A stretch of DNA of 64,000 nt from Brevibacterium picturae (GCF_900105045.1 NZ_LT629739.1:868001-932000), one strand, 5' to 3'; shown: positions 35,070-43,979, counted from the stretch's first letter. The notes: generated by a model from the letters alone, not told the origin. Translations and numbers: made by a program.

Positions 35070-35690
35070 TCAGCGATCGCGCCGTGCCCTGACCATGACG
35101 TCGTCGATGGTGATTGTGCGGCCTCCAGGTCCGACCATCGTCCGCTGGGACTCTTCGGCGGTGACGAGGGTCCAGACCGCTGGACCGAGACGGTCCGTGA
35201 TGGAGTCGGCGGTGGCTGAGGCTTCTGCAGGTGGGTGAGATTCGCCATGGCCGTGGTGGTGGAGGTGGCCGACGATGAGCAGGGTTCCGCCGGGTGCCAC
35301 CCAGGCGGCGATGCGGGCGTAGAAGTCCAGCTGCCCCATCGCAGGATGCGCATAGTGGGTGGTGACCAGGTCAAACTGCGTCTCCGGTTCCCATACGGAC
35401 AGGTCAGCCTGGACCCATGCGATTCGTCCGGCCTTCCCGGCAGCGGCCGCACGATCCTCGGCATAGTTCAGCGCAGTGTCGGCGACGTCAGCGCCGGTGA
35501 CGTCCCACCCCTTGTCCGCCAGCCAGATGGCTTCTGCTCCGGCACCGCAGCCGGCATCGAGGGCAGTCCCGGGTTCGAGCTCACCGATCTCGTGGACCAG
35601 GTGGGGGTTCGGATCGCCTGAGCTCATCATGGGGGCTCGTTCGCCGTCCCAGGTCTCGTCCCAGTAGTTCTTATCGAATGAGTGAGTCAT
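35070..35690 (-). CDS. Class I SAM-dependent methyltransferase
   Basis: 206 residues with the Rossmann motif I in GTALDAGCGAGAEAIWLADKGWDVTGADVAD, an acidic residue after strand 2 and QADLSVWEPETQFDLVTTHY at motif III. Begins on the last base of the upstream oxidoreductase stop (TGATG), so the two are coupled. The substrate is unknown. His-rich HLHHHGHGESH at about 138-148 could bind metal. Possible thiopurine/tellurite-type methyltransferase (small, free-standing). Confidence 0.85.
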   Translation of the reverse strand: MTHSFDKNYWDETWDGERAPMMSSGDPNPHLVHEIGELEPGTALDAGCGAGAEAIWLADKGWDVTGADVADTALNYAEDRAAAAGKAGRIAWVQADLSVWEPETQFDLVTTHYAHPAMGQLDFYARIAAWVAPGGTLLIVGHLHHHGHGESHPPAEASATADSITDRLGPAVWTLVTAEESQRTMVGPGGRTITIDDVMVRARRDR

Positions 35691-36661
35691 CAGCTTGCCT
35701 TCCCGGCCTGCTCGTCGTTCAATTCTGCCGCTGCACGATCGAGGTCTTTGAAGATGAGATCGGTGTTGATGTGCTGGGCGGCGAGCGCTCCGGCTGCCGC
35801 CGCACCGCTGACCTGTGCTCCGATGTCTGTGGCGTTGCCTGCGACCCAGACACCCGGGACCGAGGTCAGTCCGAAGGATTCGGTTTCGATGAAAGCTCCT
35901 GCTGGATGTGCCGTGGGTTCGAGACCGATGCCTGCGAACAGTTCGGTCCGCGCGACCATCGGCGTTGCCACGACCGCGGCGTCCACAGCGACGACCCGCC
36001 CATCGTCCAGACGTACACCGGTGAGTGTGTCGTCGATGATCTCGAGGCTGGCGATCCCGCCTTCGATCACTGGGATGTCGAGTGCCTGCAGCTTGATCTG
36101 CTCGTCCTCGCTGAGCTCGTGGTCTCCGGCGAAGAGCATCACCTGGTCACTCCACTGGCGGAACAGGAATGCCTTGTGGACGGCCATCGGGGTGGTGACG
36201 AGGACTCCGATGCGGCCATCCCGAACTTCCCACCCATGGCAGTACGGGCAATGGAGCACGCCATGGCCCCACTGTTCGCGGACACCCGGGATCTCGGGCA
36301 GCTCATCGACCAAACCGGTGGCCATGAGCAGGCGCCTGCCTTCGACCGCATTCCCACTGCGCAAGCTGAGCGTGAATCCGTCCTCGGCGCCGCTGACGGC
36401 GACGACTTCATCGTCGATGAGCTCCCCTCCGTAGCCGAGCACCTCTTCTCGTCCTCGCGTCAGCAGCTCCTGAGGACTGATGCCTTCGTGGCCCAACAGC
36501 CCGTGCACTCCGTCCGCGGGTGCGTTGCGCGGTTGGCCCGCGTCGATCACGGTCACGCTCCGGCGTGCGCGGGCCAGGGTCAGGCCCGCACTGAGGCCGG
36601 CCGCTCCCGCTCCTACTATCACGACGTCTCTGATTGCGCTCTTCTTCTCTGCCACGCTCAT
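35690..36661 (-). CDS. Thioredoxin reductase-like FAD/NAD(P)H oxidoreductase
   Basis: 323 residues. N-terminal FAD motif VVIVGAGAAGLSAGLTLARA, redox motif HCPYCHGWE, NAD-binding region RIGVLVTTPMAVH and the C-terminal FAD motif GVWVAGNATDIG. CPYCHGWE with the preceding VLH suggests the gliotoxin/holomycin-type or plain bacterial TrxR-like oxidoreductase group. First gene of a pair with a methyltransferase; divergent from an XRE-cupin regulator with an operator between them. Confidence 0.85.
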   Translation of the reverse strand: MSVAEKKSAIRDVVIVGAGAAGLSAGLTLARARRSVTVIDAGQPRNAPADGVHGLLGHEGISPQELLTRGREEVLGYGGELIDDEVVAVSGAEDGFTLSLRSGNAVEGRRLLMATGLVDELPEIPGVREQWGHGVLHCPYCHGWEVRDGRIGVLVTTPMAVHKAFLFRQWSDQVMLFAGDHELSEDEQIKLQALDIPVIEGGIASLEIIDDTLTGVRLDDGRVVAVDAAVVATPMVARTELFAGIGLEPTAHPAGAFIETESFGLTSVPGVWVAGNATDIGAQVSGAAAAGALAAQHINTDLIFKDLDRAAAELNDEQAGKAS

Positions 36662-36750
36662 GCCTCTCGTCCTCCCAAGAAATCAGGAACTGCCTCTGCA
36701 ACGTTCCAATACTTCGATGGTGACAAGCACGACGCGCCATTGCAAATGAG

Positions 36751-36766
36751 TTTGCCGAATGGCAAA
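36751..36766. promoter_or_regulatory. Operator-like palindrome TTTGCC-GAAT-GGCAAA
   Basis: TTTGCCGAATGGCAAA (36751-36766) lies 9 bp before the XRE-cupin start and 90 bp from the oxidoreductase start. A likely binding site for that regulator, controlling both directions. Confidence 0.55.
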
Positions 36767-36775
36767 ATAGTGAGC

Positions 36776-37375
36776 ATGGATGAACTCATGGACCGCACCC
36801 TCGATGCTGTCGGACCGCGCCTGAAGCAGCTGCGACAGCGCCGCGACATCACTCTCACCGATCTTTCCGAAGAGACCGGCATCTCGATCAGCACACTGTC
36901 CCGACTCGAAGCCGGTCACCGCCGCCCCAGCCTCGAGCAGCTTCTGCCCTTGGCACGCGCATTCGGAGCCACTCTCGACGAACTCGTCGACGCGCCCCCG
37001 ACCGGGGATCCGCGCATCAATCTGCGGCCCCTGCCCACTCGCGACGGCCGGACGATCCTGCCGCTGACCCGTCGGGCAGGGGGCATCCAGGCCTATAAAT
37101 TCGTGCTGCCGACAGGCTCGGATGAGGCCACGCCAGAGCTGCGCAGCCACGAGGGCTACGACTGGGTCTTCGTCCTCAACGGCAACCTTCGCCTCGTCCT
37201 CGGCGAGCACGATCTCATCATGGAACCCGGCGAGGCAGCCGAGTTCGACACCCGCACCCCGCACTGGTTCGGCGCCACCAGTGCAGGGCCCGTCGAGTTC
37301 CTCAGCCTCGTCGGCAAGCAGGGCGAGAGAGCCCACGTCCGTGCGGCACCGAAGCGCCACCTCGGCGAGGGTTAG
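36776..37375 (+). CDS. XRE-family regulator with C-terminal cupin domain
   Basis: 199 residues. The helix-turn-helix LKQLRQRRDITLTDLSEETGISISTLSRLEAGHRRPSLEQLLPLARAFG is followed by a cupin (about 100-190: RSHEGYDWVFVLNGNLRLVLGEHDLIMEPGEAAEFDTRTPHWFG). ATG 36776 is chosen because the palindrome and the divergent gene exclude longer starts. Cupin-XRE proteins sense small ligands and often regulate a neighbouring oxidoreductase, as here. Confidence 0.9.
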   Translation: MDELMDRTLDAVGPRLKQLRQRRDITLTDLSEETGISISTLSRLEAGHRRPSLEQLLPLARAFGATLDELVDAPPTGDPRINLRPLPTRDGRTILPLTRRAGGIQAYKFVLPTGSDEATPELRSHEGYDWVFVLNGNLRLVLGEHDLIMEPGEAAEFDTRTPHWFGATSAGPVEFLSLVGKQGERAHVRAAPKRHLGEG

Positions 37376-37382
37376 CGGTATC

Positions 37383-37802
37383 TCAGCCGACGTCCATGAG
37401 GGTGGACCGGATGATGAAGCGGTTGCCTGTCGGGGACTCGACGCTGAAGCCGCTGCCACGTCCAGGAACCACATCGATCGTGAGATGGGTGTGCTTCCAG
37501 TACTCGAACTGCTCGACCGACATCCAGAAGTCGAGGCCCGCCTTCTCTGCGTCATCGACGGGCAGTTCGAAGTGGCCGAGGAGAACGTCGGCCTCCGAGG
37601 TCAGGAAGTCGCCTTCGGGGAAGCACATCGGCGAGGACCCGTCGCAGCAGCCACCCGACTGGTGGAACATCAGTTGGCCGTGCTTGGCGACCAGATCGCC
37701 GAGGAGGTCGACAGCGGCCTGTGTCATGGCCACCCTCGACTTCTCCTCCCCGTCGATGGTCGGCGCTGATTCCAGCGCCGCGGTCTGTGTAGATTCACTC
37801 AT
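37383..37802 (-). CDS. DUF779 protein, aldehyde dehydrogenase partner
   Basis: 139 residues. DUF779 core GQLMFHQSGGCCDGSSPMCFPEGDFL with a Cys-rich patch that may bind metal, then WMSVEQFEYWKHTHLTIDVVPGRGSGFSVESPTGNRFIIR. DUF779 genes follow aldehyde or alcohol dehydrogenase genes in actinobacteria; function undetermined. The start overlaps the preceding stop by one base. Confidence 0.88.
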   Translation of the reverse strand: MSESTQTAALESAPTIDGEEKSRVAMTQAAVDLLGDLVAKHGQLMFHQSGGCCDGSSPMCFPEGDFLTSEADVLLGHFELPVDDAEKAGLDFWMSVEQFEYWKHTHLTIDVVPGRGSGFSVESPTGNRFIIRSTLMDVG

Positions 37803-39325
37803 CAGAAAAATCCTTTCGCGTTCTCCGAGTAGCTGACCAGCAGGTTCTTCGTCTGCTGGTAGTGGTCGAGCATCATCAGGTGGTTCTCTCGGCCGATTCC
37901 CGATGACTTGTATCCGCCGAAGGCAGCGTGTGCCGGATAGGCGTGGTAATTGTTGACCCAGACGCGACCGGCCTGGATGTCTCGGCCTGCCCGGTAGGCG
38001 GTGTTGCCGGTCCGGGCCCAGACGCCGGCGCCGAGTCCGTAGAGCGTGTCATTGGCCGTGGTGATGGCGTCGTCGTAGTCCTTGAACGAGGTCAGGGCGA
38101 CGACGGGGCCGAAGATCTCCTCCTGGAAGATCCGCATATTGTTCGAGCCCTTGAAGATGGTGGGCTGGACGTAGAAGCCTCCGGAGAGGTCGCCCTCGAG
38201 TTCGGCCTTGTCACCGCCGATGAGCACCTCGGCGCCTTCGTCCTTGCCGATCTTCAGGTAGGACATGATCTTCTCGTACTGATCGTTCGAGGCCTGCGCG
38301 CCGACCTGGGTGTCGGTGTCGAGCGGGTTGCCCTGCTTGATCGAGCGGACACGTTCGACTCCGGCAGCGACGAAGTCATCGAAGATCGACTCCTGGACGA
38401 GTGCACGCGATGGGCAGGTGCAGACCTCGCCCTGATTGAGAGCGAACATTGCGAAGCCCTCGAGTGCCTTGTCGCGGTAGCTGTCATCAGCGGCGAGCAC
38501 GTCTTCGAAGAAGATGTTCGGCGACTTGCCGCCGAGTTCCAGAGTCACCGGGATGATGTTCTGCGAGGCGTACTGCATGATGAGTCGGCCGGTCGTCGTC
38601 TCGCCGGTGAAGGCGATCTTCTTGATCCGCTTGTTCGAGGCCAGGGGCTTGCCCGCTTCGACTCCGAAGCCGTTGACGATGTTGAGCACACCGGCTGGCA
38701 GCAGATCGCCGACGAGTTCGGCGAGGATGAGGATCGATGCCGGGGTCTGCTCGGCGGGTTTGAGGACGACGCAGTTGCCTGCCGCCAGTGCCGGTGCCAG
38801 CTTCCACGTGGCCATGAGAATGGGGAAGTTCCACGGAATGATCTGTCCGACGACGCCGAGCGGTTCGTGGAAGTGATAGGCGACGGTATCGTCGTCGATC
38901 TGGGACAGGCCGCCTTCTTGGGCCCGGATCGCTGCGCCGAAATAGCGGAAGTGGTCGATGGCCAGTGGGATGTCGGCGGCCAGTGGTTCGCGGATGCCCT
39001 TGCCGTTGTCCCAGGTCTCTGCGACCGCGAGCATCTCAAGATTGGCCTCCATGCGATCAGCGATCTTGAGGAGGATGTTCGAACGCTCGGTCACCGAGGT
39101 CTTCCCCCAGGCGGGTGCTGCTGCCCAAGCCGCATCGAGGGCGGTTTCGATGTCCTCGGCGGTGGAGCTGGGGATCTCTGTGAATGCCTGTCCGGTGACG
39201 GGAGTGATGTTGTCGAAGTAGTCGCCGTTCTTCGGCGGCACCCACTCGCCTCCGATGTAGTTCTCGTAGCGCGACTTGAACGTGACGAGCGAACCTTCGG
39301 TACCGGGTGCTGAGTAGACTGCCAT
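37802..39325 (-). CDS. NAD-dependent aldehyde dehydrogenase
   Basis: 507 residues. Motifs: [36 protein letters not shown], the general base Glu in [12 protein letters not shown], the catalytic Cys in [11 protein letters not shown] and [10 protein letters not shown]. Oxidises aldehydes to acids, resembling ExaC/AldA acetaldehyde dehydrogenases. ATG 39325 has AGGAG five bases upstream. Forms an operon with DUF779, which supports alcohol or aldehyde detoxification. Confidence 0.92.
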   Translation of the reverse strand: MAVYSAPGTEGSLVTFKSRYENYIGGEWVPPKNGDYFDNITPVTGQAFTEIPSSTAEDIETALDAAWAAAPAWGKTSVTERSNILLKIADRMEANLEMLAVAETWDNGKGIREPLAADIPLAIDHFRYFGAAIRAQEGGLSQIDDDTVAYHFHEPLGVVGQIIPWNFPILMATWKLAPALAAGNCVVLKPAEQTPASILILAELVGDLLPAGVLNIVNGFGVEAGKPLASNKRIKKIAFTGETTTGRLIMQYASQNIIPVTLELGGKSPNIFFEDVLAADDSYRDKALEGFAMFALNQGEVCTCPSRALVQESIFDDFVAAGVERVRSIKQGNPLDTDTQVGAQASNDQYEKIMSYLKIGKDEGAEVLIGGDKAELEGDLSGGFYVQPTIFKGSNNMRIFQEEIFGPVVALTSFKDYDDAITTANDTLYGLGAGVWARTGNTAYRAGRDIQAGRVWVNNYHAYPAHAAFGGYKSSGIGRENHLMMLDHYQQTKNLLVSYSENAKGFF

Positions 39326-39423
39326 GACACTCCTTCGCGTGAGTCCATCCGCTCGCATCGCACGCATAGTTTCGCGTGCAGTGCATGGTCGTGGTCGACT
39401 GCGCGGAGCGGATGTGTCCGTGT

Positions 39424-39460
39424 CCTCTCACCTTAGGGTGGAGAGAGTCTGCGAACAATA
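39424..39460 (-). promoter_or_regulatory. Promoter with imperfect palindrome of the aldehyde dehydrogenase operon
   Basis: CTCTCACC-TTAG-GGTGGAGAG (39424-39447, one bulge) lies just downstream of the minus-strand -10 TATTGT (39460-39455). Looks like an operator at the transcription start. Confidence 0.4.
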
Positions 39461-39606
39461 GCCTGCACGATTTCGAGGTGAAGTTGAGAGAATGACTCCA
39501 TGCATGTCCGACCGTTCTCTCCTGCTGATTGCGAATCGCTCTCTGCTCTCTTCACAAGAGCAGGCGAGAGATCACCCGGAAACATAATCTGCCTCAGCGT
39601 AATGTC

Positions 39607-40629
39607 ATGACTGCGCGCGTGGAAAGTGCCCGTAGAATCTCTGCCGAGATCCACAGACTCGATGATTCACAGGTATGTGCGCTCGTCGACGCCGCCGAGA
39701 AAGTAGGGGTCGGCATCGGTGGAACCACGAGAACTGCTGAGATCGATGGAACTCCTGTCTTCATCAAGCAGCTTCCACTCACACACAGCGAAGCGTCGGA
39801 TCCGACCGCCACCCGCAATCACGCTGGACTGCCGTTCGTCAGCCACTATGGGATCGGGAGCCCGGCGCATGGTGTCGGGCGCGAGCTGGCAGCACACACG
39901 CTCACCTCCGATTGGGTCCGCTCCGGGGAGGCAGACTTCTTTCCGCTTCTGCTCGGGTGGAGAGTCGTCGATCTTCCGTGCGAATCCGACCTCAGCGAAT
40001 TCGACGGAGACGGACCGAAACACCGATGGGGCACCTCGTGGCCGCACGTTGAGACGAAGCTCGCCGAGATGTCGTCCGCGCCCACAAGTGTGGTGCTCTT
40101 CCTTGAACATGTGCCTGTGACCTTGGGGTCGTGGGTGCGCCGAAGCGTGGCCGAAGGCAGCGGATCGACAGTGTTTGCTGAGGCCGTGGGCCAGATCATC
40201 GATGCCACGGCGTGGATGGAGAAGCAGGGATTCCACCACTTCGACGTTCATCCGGGAAACATCCTCGTCCATGACGGCAGACCGATCTTCACGGATTTCG
40301 GACTCTCGCTCCACCGCGATTTCGAGCTCACCGCGGACGAAGAGTCATCGCTGTCCACTCATCAGGGCTTCGACCGCGACACCGGCCTCATGCACCTGTT
40401 CCACTGGACGCTGTTCGAACTCGGATACACCTCCAGGTCCAGACGTTTGGAGCTGCTGCGTGCCGCAGCAGCTGATCCGGCAGCCTCAGCGCTGAATCCG
40501 GTTCGCGCAGCTCTCGGTAAAAAGGGTGCCGACCTGATCGCTGAGCATGCGAGCGTCGCTGTCCGCATGACGGAGATGTTCGCCGTTCTCATGCGGGATG
40601 CGTTCGGCGCCAAGTACGACAGACGATAG
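39607..40629 (+). CDS. Protein-kinase-like phosphotransferase
   Basis: About 340 residues. Ser/Thr-kinase-like motifs: a Gly loop IGGTTRTAEIDG, Lys in VFIKQLPL, the catalytic loop HFDVHPGNIL (HxDxxxxN) and the magnesium motif FTDFGLSL. Arg is absent before the catalytic Asp (HFD, not HRD) and no membrane or sensor domain exists, so it is closer to small-molecule or atypical kinases than to Pkn proteins. ATG 39607 has a weak ribosome site, so the start is uncertain. It stands alone, with no phosphatase or substrate gene beside it. Confidence 0.7.
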   Translation: MTARVESARRISAEIHRLDDSQVCALVDAAEKVGVGIGGTTRTAEIDGTPVFIKQLPLTHSEASDPTATRNHAGLPFVSHYGIGSPAHGVGRELAAHTLTSDWVRSGEADFFPLLLGWRVVDLPCESDLSEFDGDGPKHRWGTSWPHVETKLAEMSSAPTSVVLFLEHVPVTLGSWVRRSVAEGSGSTVFAEAVGQIIDATAWMEKQGFHHFDVHPGNILVHDGRPIFTDFGLSLHRDFELTADEESSLSTHQGFDRDTGLMHLFHWTLFELGYTSRSRRLELLRAAAADPAASALNPVRAALGKKGADLIAEHASVAVRMTEMFAVLMRDAFGAKYDRR

Positions 40630-40637
40630 CGCTGGTT

Positions 40638-41090
40638 CTAGTCGGTTCTGAGTATATTTCGCCGGAGGAGTTCGAGGCTGAAGTCCCACCCGTCGGCGAA
40701 GAAGTCGCGCGCTTCGCCTCGGCGTTCGATTGGAATGTCGTCAAAGCGATGCACGATGACCACCTTCGTATCCTCCCCGTGTGGTTGCAGGGTGATCTCG
40801 ACTCTGTCGGATCGGCCGAAGCGCCCATTCGTCCGCCGAAGGATCGCGATGCAGCACCGCTCGTCGAAGACGGTGATCTCACCAGTGAGCACGTACTCGT
40901 GGGAGTCGTCTCTGTAGTGCTCCTCGTAGGGGCTGCCGACTCGTGGTTCGAAGTCGATCTGCACTGTCGGCGGCGGACACCACCATCTGCTCAATCGAAT
41001 CGGGTCTGCCACGTGCGGCCAGACCTGGGCAGCCGGCGCTTTGATCACCAGCGATCTGTCGAAGCCCCAATCCGGATTCTTGTCGGCCAT
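40638..41090 (-). CDS. SRPBCC/AHSA1-type domain protein
   Basis: 150 residues. START/Aha1-C-like fold: FDRSLVIKAPAAQVWPHVADPIRLSRWWCPPPTVQIDFEPRVGSPYEEHY, then GRSDRVEITLQPHGEDTKVVIVHRFDDIP. This family binds hydrophobic ligands and is often found next to small regulators. ATG 41090 is preferred over ATG 41096. No partner is visible. Confidence 0.75.
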   Translation of the reverse strand: MADKNPDWGFDRSLVIKAPAAQVWPHVADPIRLSRWWCPPPTVQIDFEPRVGSPYEEHYRDDSHEYVLTGEITVFDERCCIAILRRTNGRFGRSDRVEITLQPHGEDTKVVIVHRFDDIPIERRGEARDFFADGWDFSLELLRRNILRTD

Positions 41091-41175
41091 GGGCACATTC
41101 TTCAGTGCCCGGCATCAAGCCACAAGGATGATTCCGATCAGCCGGTCGTACTAGGCGAGTTCTCATTCGAGCGCA

Positions 41176-41796
41176 CTACCGCGAGACAACCGAACCATTC
41201 GACGGCAATGCGCCTCTGAACGCAATGCGCGTAGCCACAGCGTGCTCAATGTCGACGCGGTCGATCGCTTGGACATGCAGGTGCGGTTCCGTGCTGTTGC
41301 CGGAGTTTCCGCACCGGCCGATCTCTTCGCCGATCTCAATGTGCTGTCCCGCCCGAACTCGTGTGCTGAGATGCTGGAGATGGCAGAGCGAGACTATACC
41401 GCCGTCGCACCGGATCATGACGTGATTGCCGGCGAGCGCACGCCAGCCCTCGCCGACACGCCGGGCCTGTGTCAGGGAGTATCCGATCGACGGGACACCG
41501 CGGTACGAGAAATGATCACGCTCAGTGTCATGAGAAGCCACGACAGTTCCTGCGACCGGAGAGAGCACCGGGCGGCCGAAGCCGACAAAGCTCTCCGGAG
41601 GTTCCGGACGGAGGAGGGAGCCGAAGGTGAAGGGCGCCGATCTCCCAGAGCCATCGACCGGCACGAAGTCGATTGCGTATGAGGTCGCGAAGAGTGTCGT
41701 GCCGTGGCTCGGCACCCGGTCGGCGGGACTGTTTTGAACCAGCCATCGGCCGGTGAAGGGGTAGTCCATATCGAGCAAGTCGGCCATGGGGTTCAT
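41176..41796 (-). CDS. M23-family metallopeptidase without signal peptide
   Basis: 206 residues. LytM/lysostaphin fold with the zinc ligands in the HGTTLFATSYAIDFVPV (H...D) and PHLHVQ (HxH) motifs, and the central VLSPVAGTVVAS, HVMIRCDGG and LCHLQHLSTRVRAGQ. There is no secretion signal or membrane helix, unusual for a cell-wall enzyme. AGGAGGTG lies at ATG 41796, which overlaps the GNAT stop by one base. Third gene of the aquaporin operon. Confidence 0.85.
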   Translation of the reverse strand: MNPMADLLDMDYPFTGRWLVQNSPADRVPSHGTTLFATSYAIDFVPVDGSGRSAPFTFGSLLRPEPPESFVGFGRPVLSPVAGTVVASHDTERDHFSYRGVPSIGYSLTQARRVGEGWRALAGNHVMIRCDGGIVSLCHLQHLSTRVRAGQHIEIGEEIGRCGNSGNSTEPHLHVQAIDRVDIEHAVATRIAFRGALPSNGSVVSR

Positions 41797-42356
41797 CACC
41801 TCCTGGAGTGGCCCCGTCGTACCGAGGAATACAGGATCATGTCGCGACATTCGCCGCCGACCAGCTGATGGCTGACCAGGAGTTCCTCGCGAACATAGCC
41901 TGCGCGTTCGGCGGTGCGAATCGATGCGATGTTCCACGGTTCGATGAATAGGGCGATCCGCTGTACTCCCGGTACAGTCCACCCGAACTCGGTCAGGGCC
42001 GCGAGTGCCTCGGCCGCATAGCCGCGCCCACGCTCGGACGGTGCAACGGCATATCCGGCGCTCGCCTGCCCCTCGTCGAGATCCTTCAGCCAGAGACCGC
42101 AGTGACCGATCGCGAACTCTTCGGTTCGCCGCGCAATCGTGAACGAGAAGCCGGTTCCCTCTGCATGACGACCCTGCTGGCGTTCGACCCAGTCGCTGGC
42201 CTCCTGCATGGTGGCGTTTCCTGGCAGTGAACTCGTCTGCGGCACATAGGGATCGGTCGACAGCTGCTGAGCCATTGCGGCGTCCCGCGCCTCCACTGCT
42301 CGCAGCAGAACCTGCCCACAAGCCGGTGGCTCCGCGGGCCAGGGTGGCAGTGTCAT
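41796..42356 (-). CDS. GNAT-family acetyltransferase (RimJ/RimL-like)
   Basis: 186 residues: LLRAVEARDAAMAQQLSTDPYVPQ, ASAGYAVAPSERGRGYAAEALAALTEFGW (acetyl-CoA loop RGRGYA) and RIALFIEPWNIASIRTAERAGYVRE. Overlaps aqpZ by four bases (ATGA) and the M23 gene by one, so it is translationally coupled on both sides. Substrate unknown. Confidence 0.85.
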   Translation of the reverse strand: MTLPPWPAEPPACGQVLLRAVEARDAAMAQQLSTDPYVPQTSSLPGNATMQEASDWVERQQGRHAEGTGFSFTIARRTEEFAIGHCGLWLKDLDEGQASAGYAVAPSERGRGYAAEALAALTEFGWTVPGVQRIALFIEPWNIASIRTAERAGYVREELLVSHQLVGGECRDMILYSSVRRGHSRR

Positions 42357-43111
42357 CCGCCCTCGGTGATGGGAACTTCGACAGCCTTCGGGAACAGAAG
42401 GTTATAGGTGAGTCCGGCGACGGCGGCACCGGCGAGCGGTGCGAGGAAGAACACCCACACCTGACCGAGCGCGTCTCCACCGGCGAATACCGCGACACCG
42501 AAGGAACGCGCCGGATTGACCGAAGTGTTCGACACCGGAATGGCGACGAGGTGGATGAGTGTGAGTGAGAGGCCGATCGCCAGAGGTGCCATTCCGACCG
42601 GGGACCTGTCGTCGGTCGTCCCGAGGATGACGTAGAGGAAGATGGCGGTGAGGACGAACTCGGCGATGAGCACGCTGACCATGGAGAATCCGTTCGGGGA
42701 GAATTCTCCATAGCCGTTCGTCGCCAGACCGTCCTTCGCAAGCGAATAGTCGGGATTGCCCGAGGCGATGAGGAGCACGACTCCACCGGCGACGATGCCG
42801 GCGACCAGCTGTGTGATCCAGTAGGGAACGGCGTCCTTGACCGGTGTCCTGCCCGCAAGTACACAGCCCAGCGTCACCGCGGGATTGAAGTGTCCACCGG
42901 AGATATGTCCGACGGCGTAGGCCATGACGACGACGGTGAGACCGAAGGCCAGCGCGACGCCGAGGAATCCGATGCCCATGTTGATGCCGTCGTCACCGAC
43001 GACCTTTGCTGCGAATACGGCCGCGCCGCAGCCGCCGAAGACGAGGACGAAGGTACCGAGGAATTCGGCGAAGATCTTCGAGACCAGGGAGGGTTTCTGC
43101 AGGAGCACCAT
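42353..43111 (-). CDS. aqpZ: Aquaporin (AqpZ-like water channel)
   Basis: 252 residues with six membrane spans and both Asn-Pro-Ala half-helices: GGHFNPAVTLG and TSVNPARSFG. The selectivity-filter context (His in VSNTSVNPARS follows ...LTLIHLVAI) points to a water-selective channel rather than a glycerol facilitator. First gene of a coupled operon with a GNAT and an M23 peptidase. Preceded by palindrome ATGTGTGACACAT (43132-43144). Confidence 0.9.
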   Translation of the reverse strand: MVLLQKPSLVSKIFAEFLGTFVLVFGGCGAAVFAAKVVGDDGINMGIGFLGVALAFGLTVVVMAYAVGHISGGHFNPAVTLGCVLAGRTPVKDAVPYWITQLVAGIVAGGVVLLIASGNPDYSLAKDGLATNGYGEFSPNGFSMVSVLIAEFVLTAIFLYVILGTTDDRSPVGMAPLAIGLSLTLIHLVAIPVSNTSVNPARSFGVAVFAGGDALGQVWVFFLAPLAGAAVAGLTYNLLFPKAVEVPITEGG

Positions 43112-43131
43112 GATGATTCATCCCATCTGTG

Positions 43132-43144
43132 ATGTGTGACACAT
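43132..43144. promoter_or_regulatory. Palindrome ATGTGTGACACAT upstream of aqpZ
   Basis: Six-base arms around a central G, 20 bp upstream of the aqpZ start. Operator-like (GntR-style TGTNACA core); no regulator is linked. Confidence 0.4.
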
Positions 43145-43231
43145 ATCATGCCGTTTCCTATACTGCAGTCACGTCTCAGCAGATGAACCCATGTCGCTCT
43201 GTCGTCTCCTCTGACCGGGAACGACGCGGGC

Positions 43232-43702
43232 TCATACCAACGGCATGACCATGATCAGGCAGGGCGTCTGCTCATCCCACAGGTCGATCTCCTCGAGCGG
43301 GAAGAATCCCACCTTCTGGTAGAAGTGTCGTGTTCGGTCGTAGTTGGGATCGGGGTTCGAAGCCCCCAACGTCTTCACCTGCAGCAGCGTGGCGCCCCGT
43401 CTGCGCACATCGACTGCAATCGCTCGCATCATTGCTGTGCCGGCCCCTGTCCCATGTTCCGATCGGTCGACAACCGTGAAATGGACTTCGGCAGAGTGAT
43501 CGAAATGCCACGACACCAGGGTGACCCCGACGACCTCGCCAGCCTCGTTTCGCACCGTCCAGGTCTCCATGGTTCGTGCATCATCGACGTACTCGGCGTT
43601 GGATTCCGGCCTGCCGAACCACTCCGGAACAGTCAGCAGAAGACGATCCACATCGTCGGGCACCTGATCATCTCTCACTGCACTCCATCGTGTCTGTGCC
43701 AT
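43232..43702 (-). CDS. GNAT-family acetyltransferase
   Basis: 156 residues from ATG 43702: TVRNEAGEVVGVTLVSWHFDHSAEVHFTVVDRSEHGTGAGTAMMRAIAVDVRRRGATLLQVKTLGASNPDPNYDRTRHFYQKVGF. The acetyl-CoA loop is EHGTGAGTAM and the C-terminal tail RHFYQKVGFFPLEEID is typical of GNATs. Stands alone between oppositely oriented genes. Confidence 0.85.
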   Translation of the reverse strand: MAQTRWSAVRDDQVPDDVDRLLLTVPEWFGRPESNAEYVDDARTMETWTVRNEAGEVVGVTLVSWHFDHSAEVHFTVVDRSEHGTGAGTAMMRAIAVDVRRRGATLLQVKTLGASNPDPNYDRTRHFYQKVGFFPLEEIDLWDEQTPCLIMVMPLV

Positions 43703-43747
43703 ACCCTCAACCCTAGCGCCCACCTCGGCGAGCGGACCGGCACTTGG

Positions 43748-43753
43748 TACGCT
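43748..43753 (+). promoter_or_regulatory. -10 element TACGCT of a leaderless transcript
   Basis: TACGCT ends seven bases before the ATG at 43761; no ribosome site. Confidence 0.45.
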
Positions 43754-43760
43754 GACGAAC

Positions 43761-43976
43761 ATGAGCGATGTCGACAGCCCGGTTCTCCGCCTGATTCCCT
43801 ATCTCGCGGCATTCACGGTCGCGGTGTTCCTCGGCCTGCCCGCGATGGGCAACGGAGATCTGCTGGCGGCCGTCGTCGTCGCCGCCGTCGCCTACTTCGT
43901 GACCTACTACCTGGTCAGGTACATCATCGGACTCATCGTCCGCAACCGCCGCAACAGCACCGACGACCAGGACTAG
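43761..43976 (+). CDS. Small two-span membrane protein
   Basis: 71 residues: two hydrophobic helices (about 10-30 and 34-58) followed by a positive tail (RNRRNSTDD). Predicted leaderless. No homology is recognised; its stop lies 3 bp from the convergent transporter stop. Confidence 0.6.
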   Translation: MSDVDSPVLRLIPYLAAFTVAVFLGLPAMGNGDLLAAVVVAAVAYFVTYYLVRYIIGLIVRNRRNSTDDQD

Positions 43977-43979
43977 CAG

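Noticed and set aside
35678-36775. Upstream extension of the XRE-cupin reading frame
   Set aside because: It overlaps the oxidoreductase on the other strand and the palindromic operator; no sequence similarity to the family.
37928-39313. 461-codon open frame antisense to aldehyde dehydrogenase
   Set aside because: Shadow of a certain gene; no domain.
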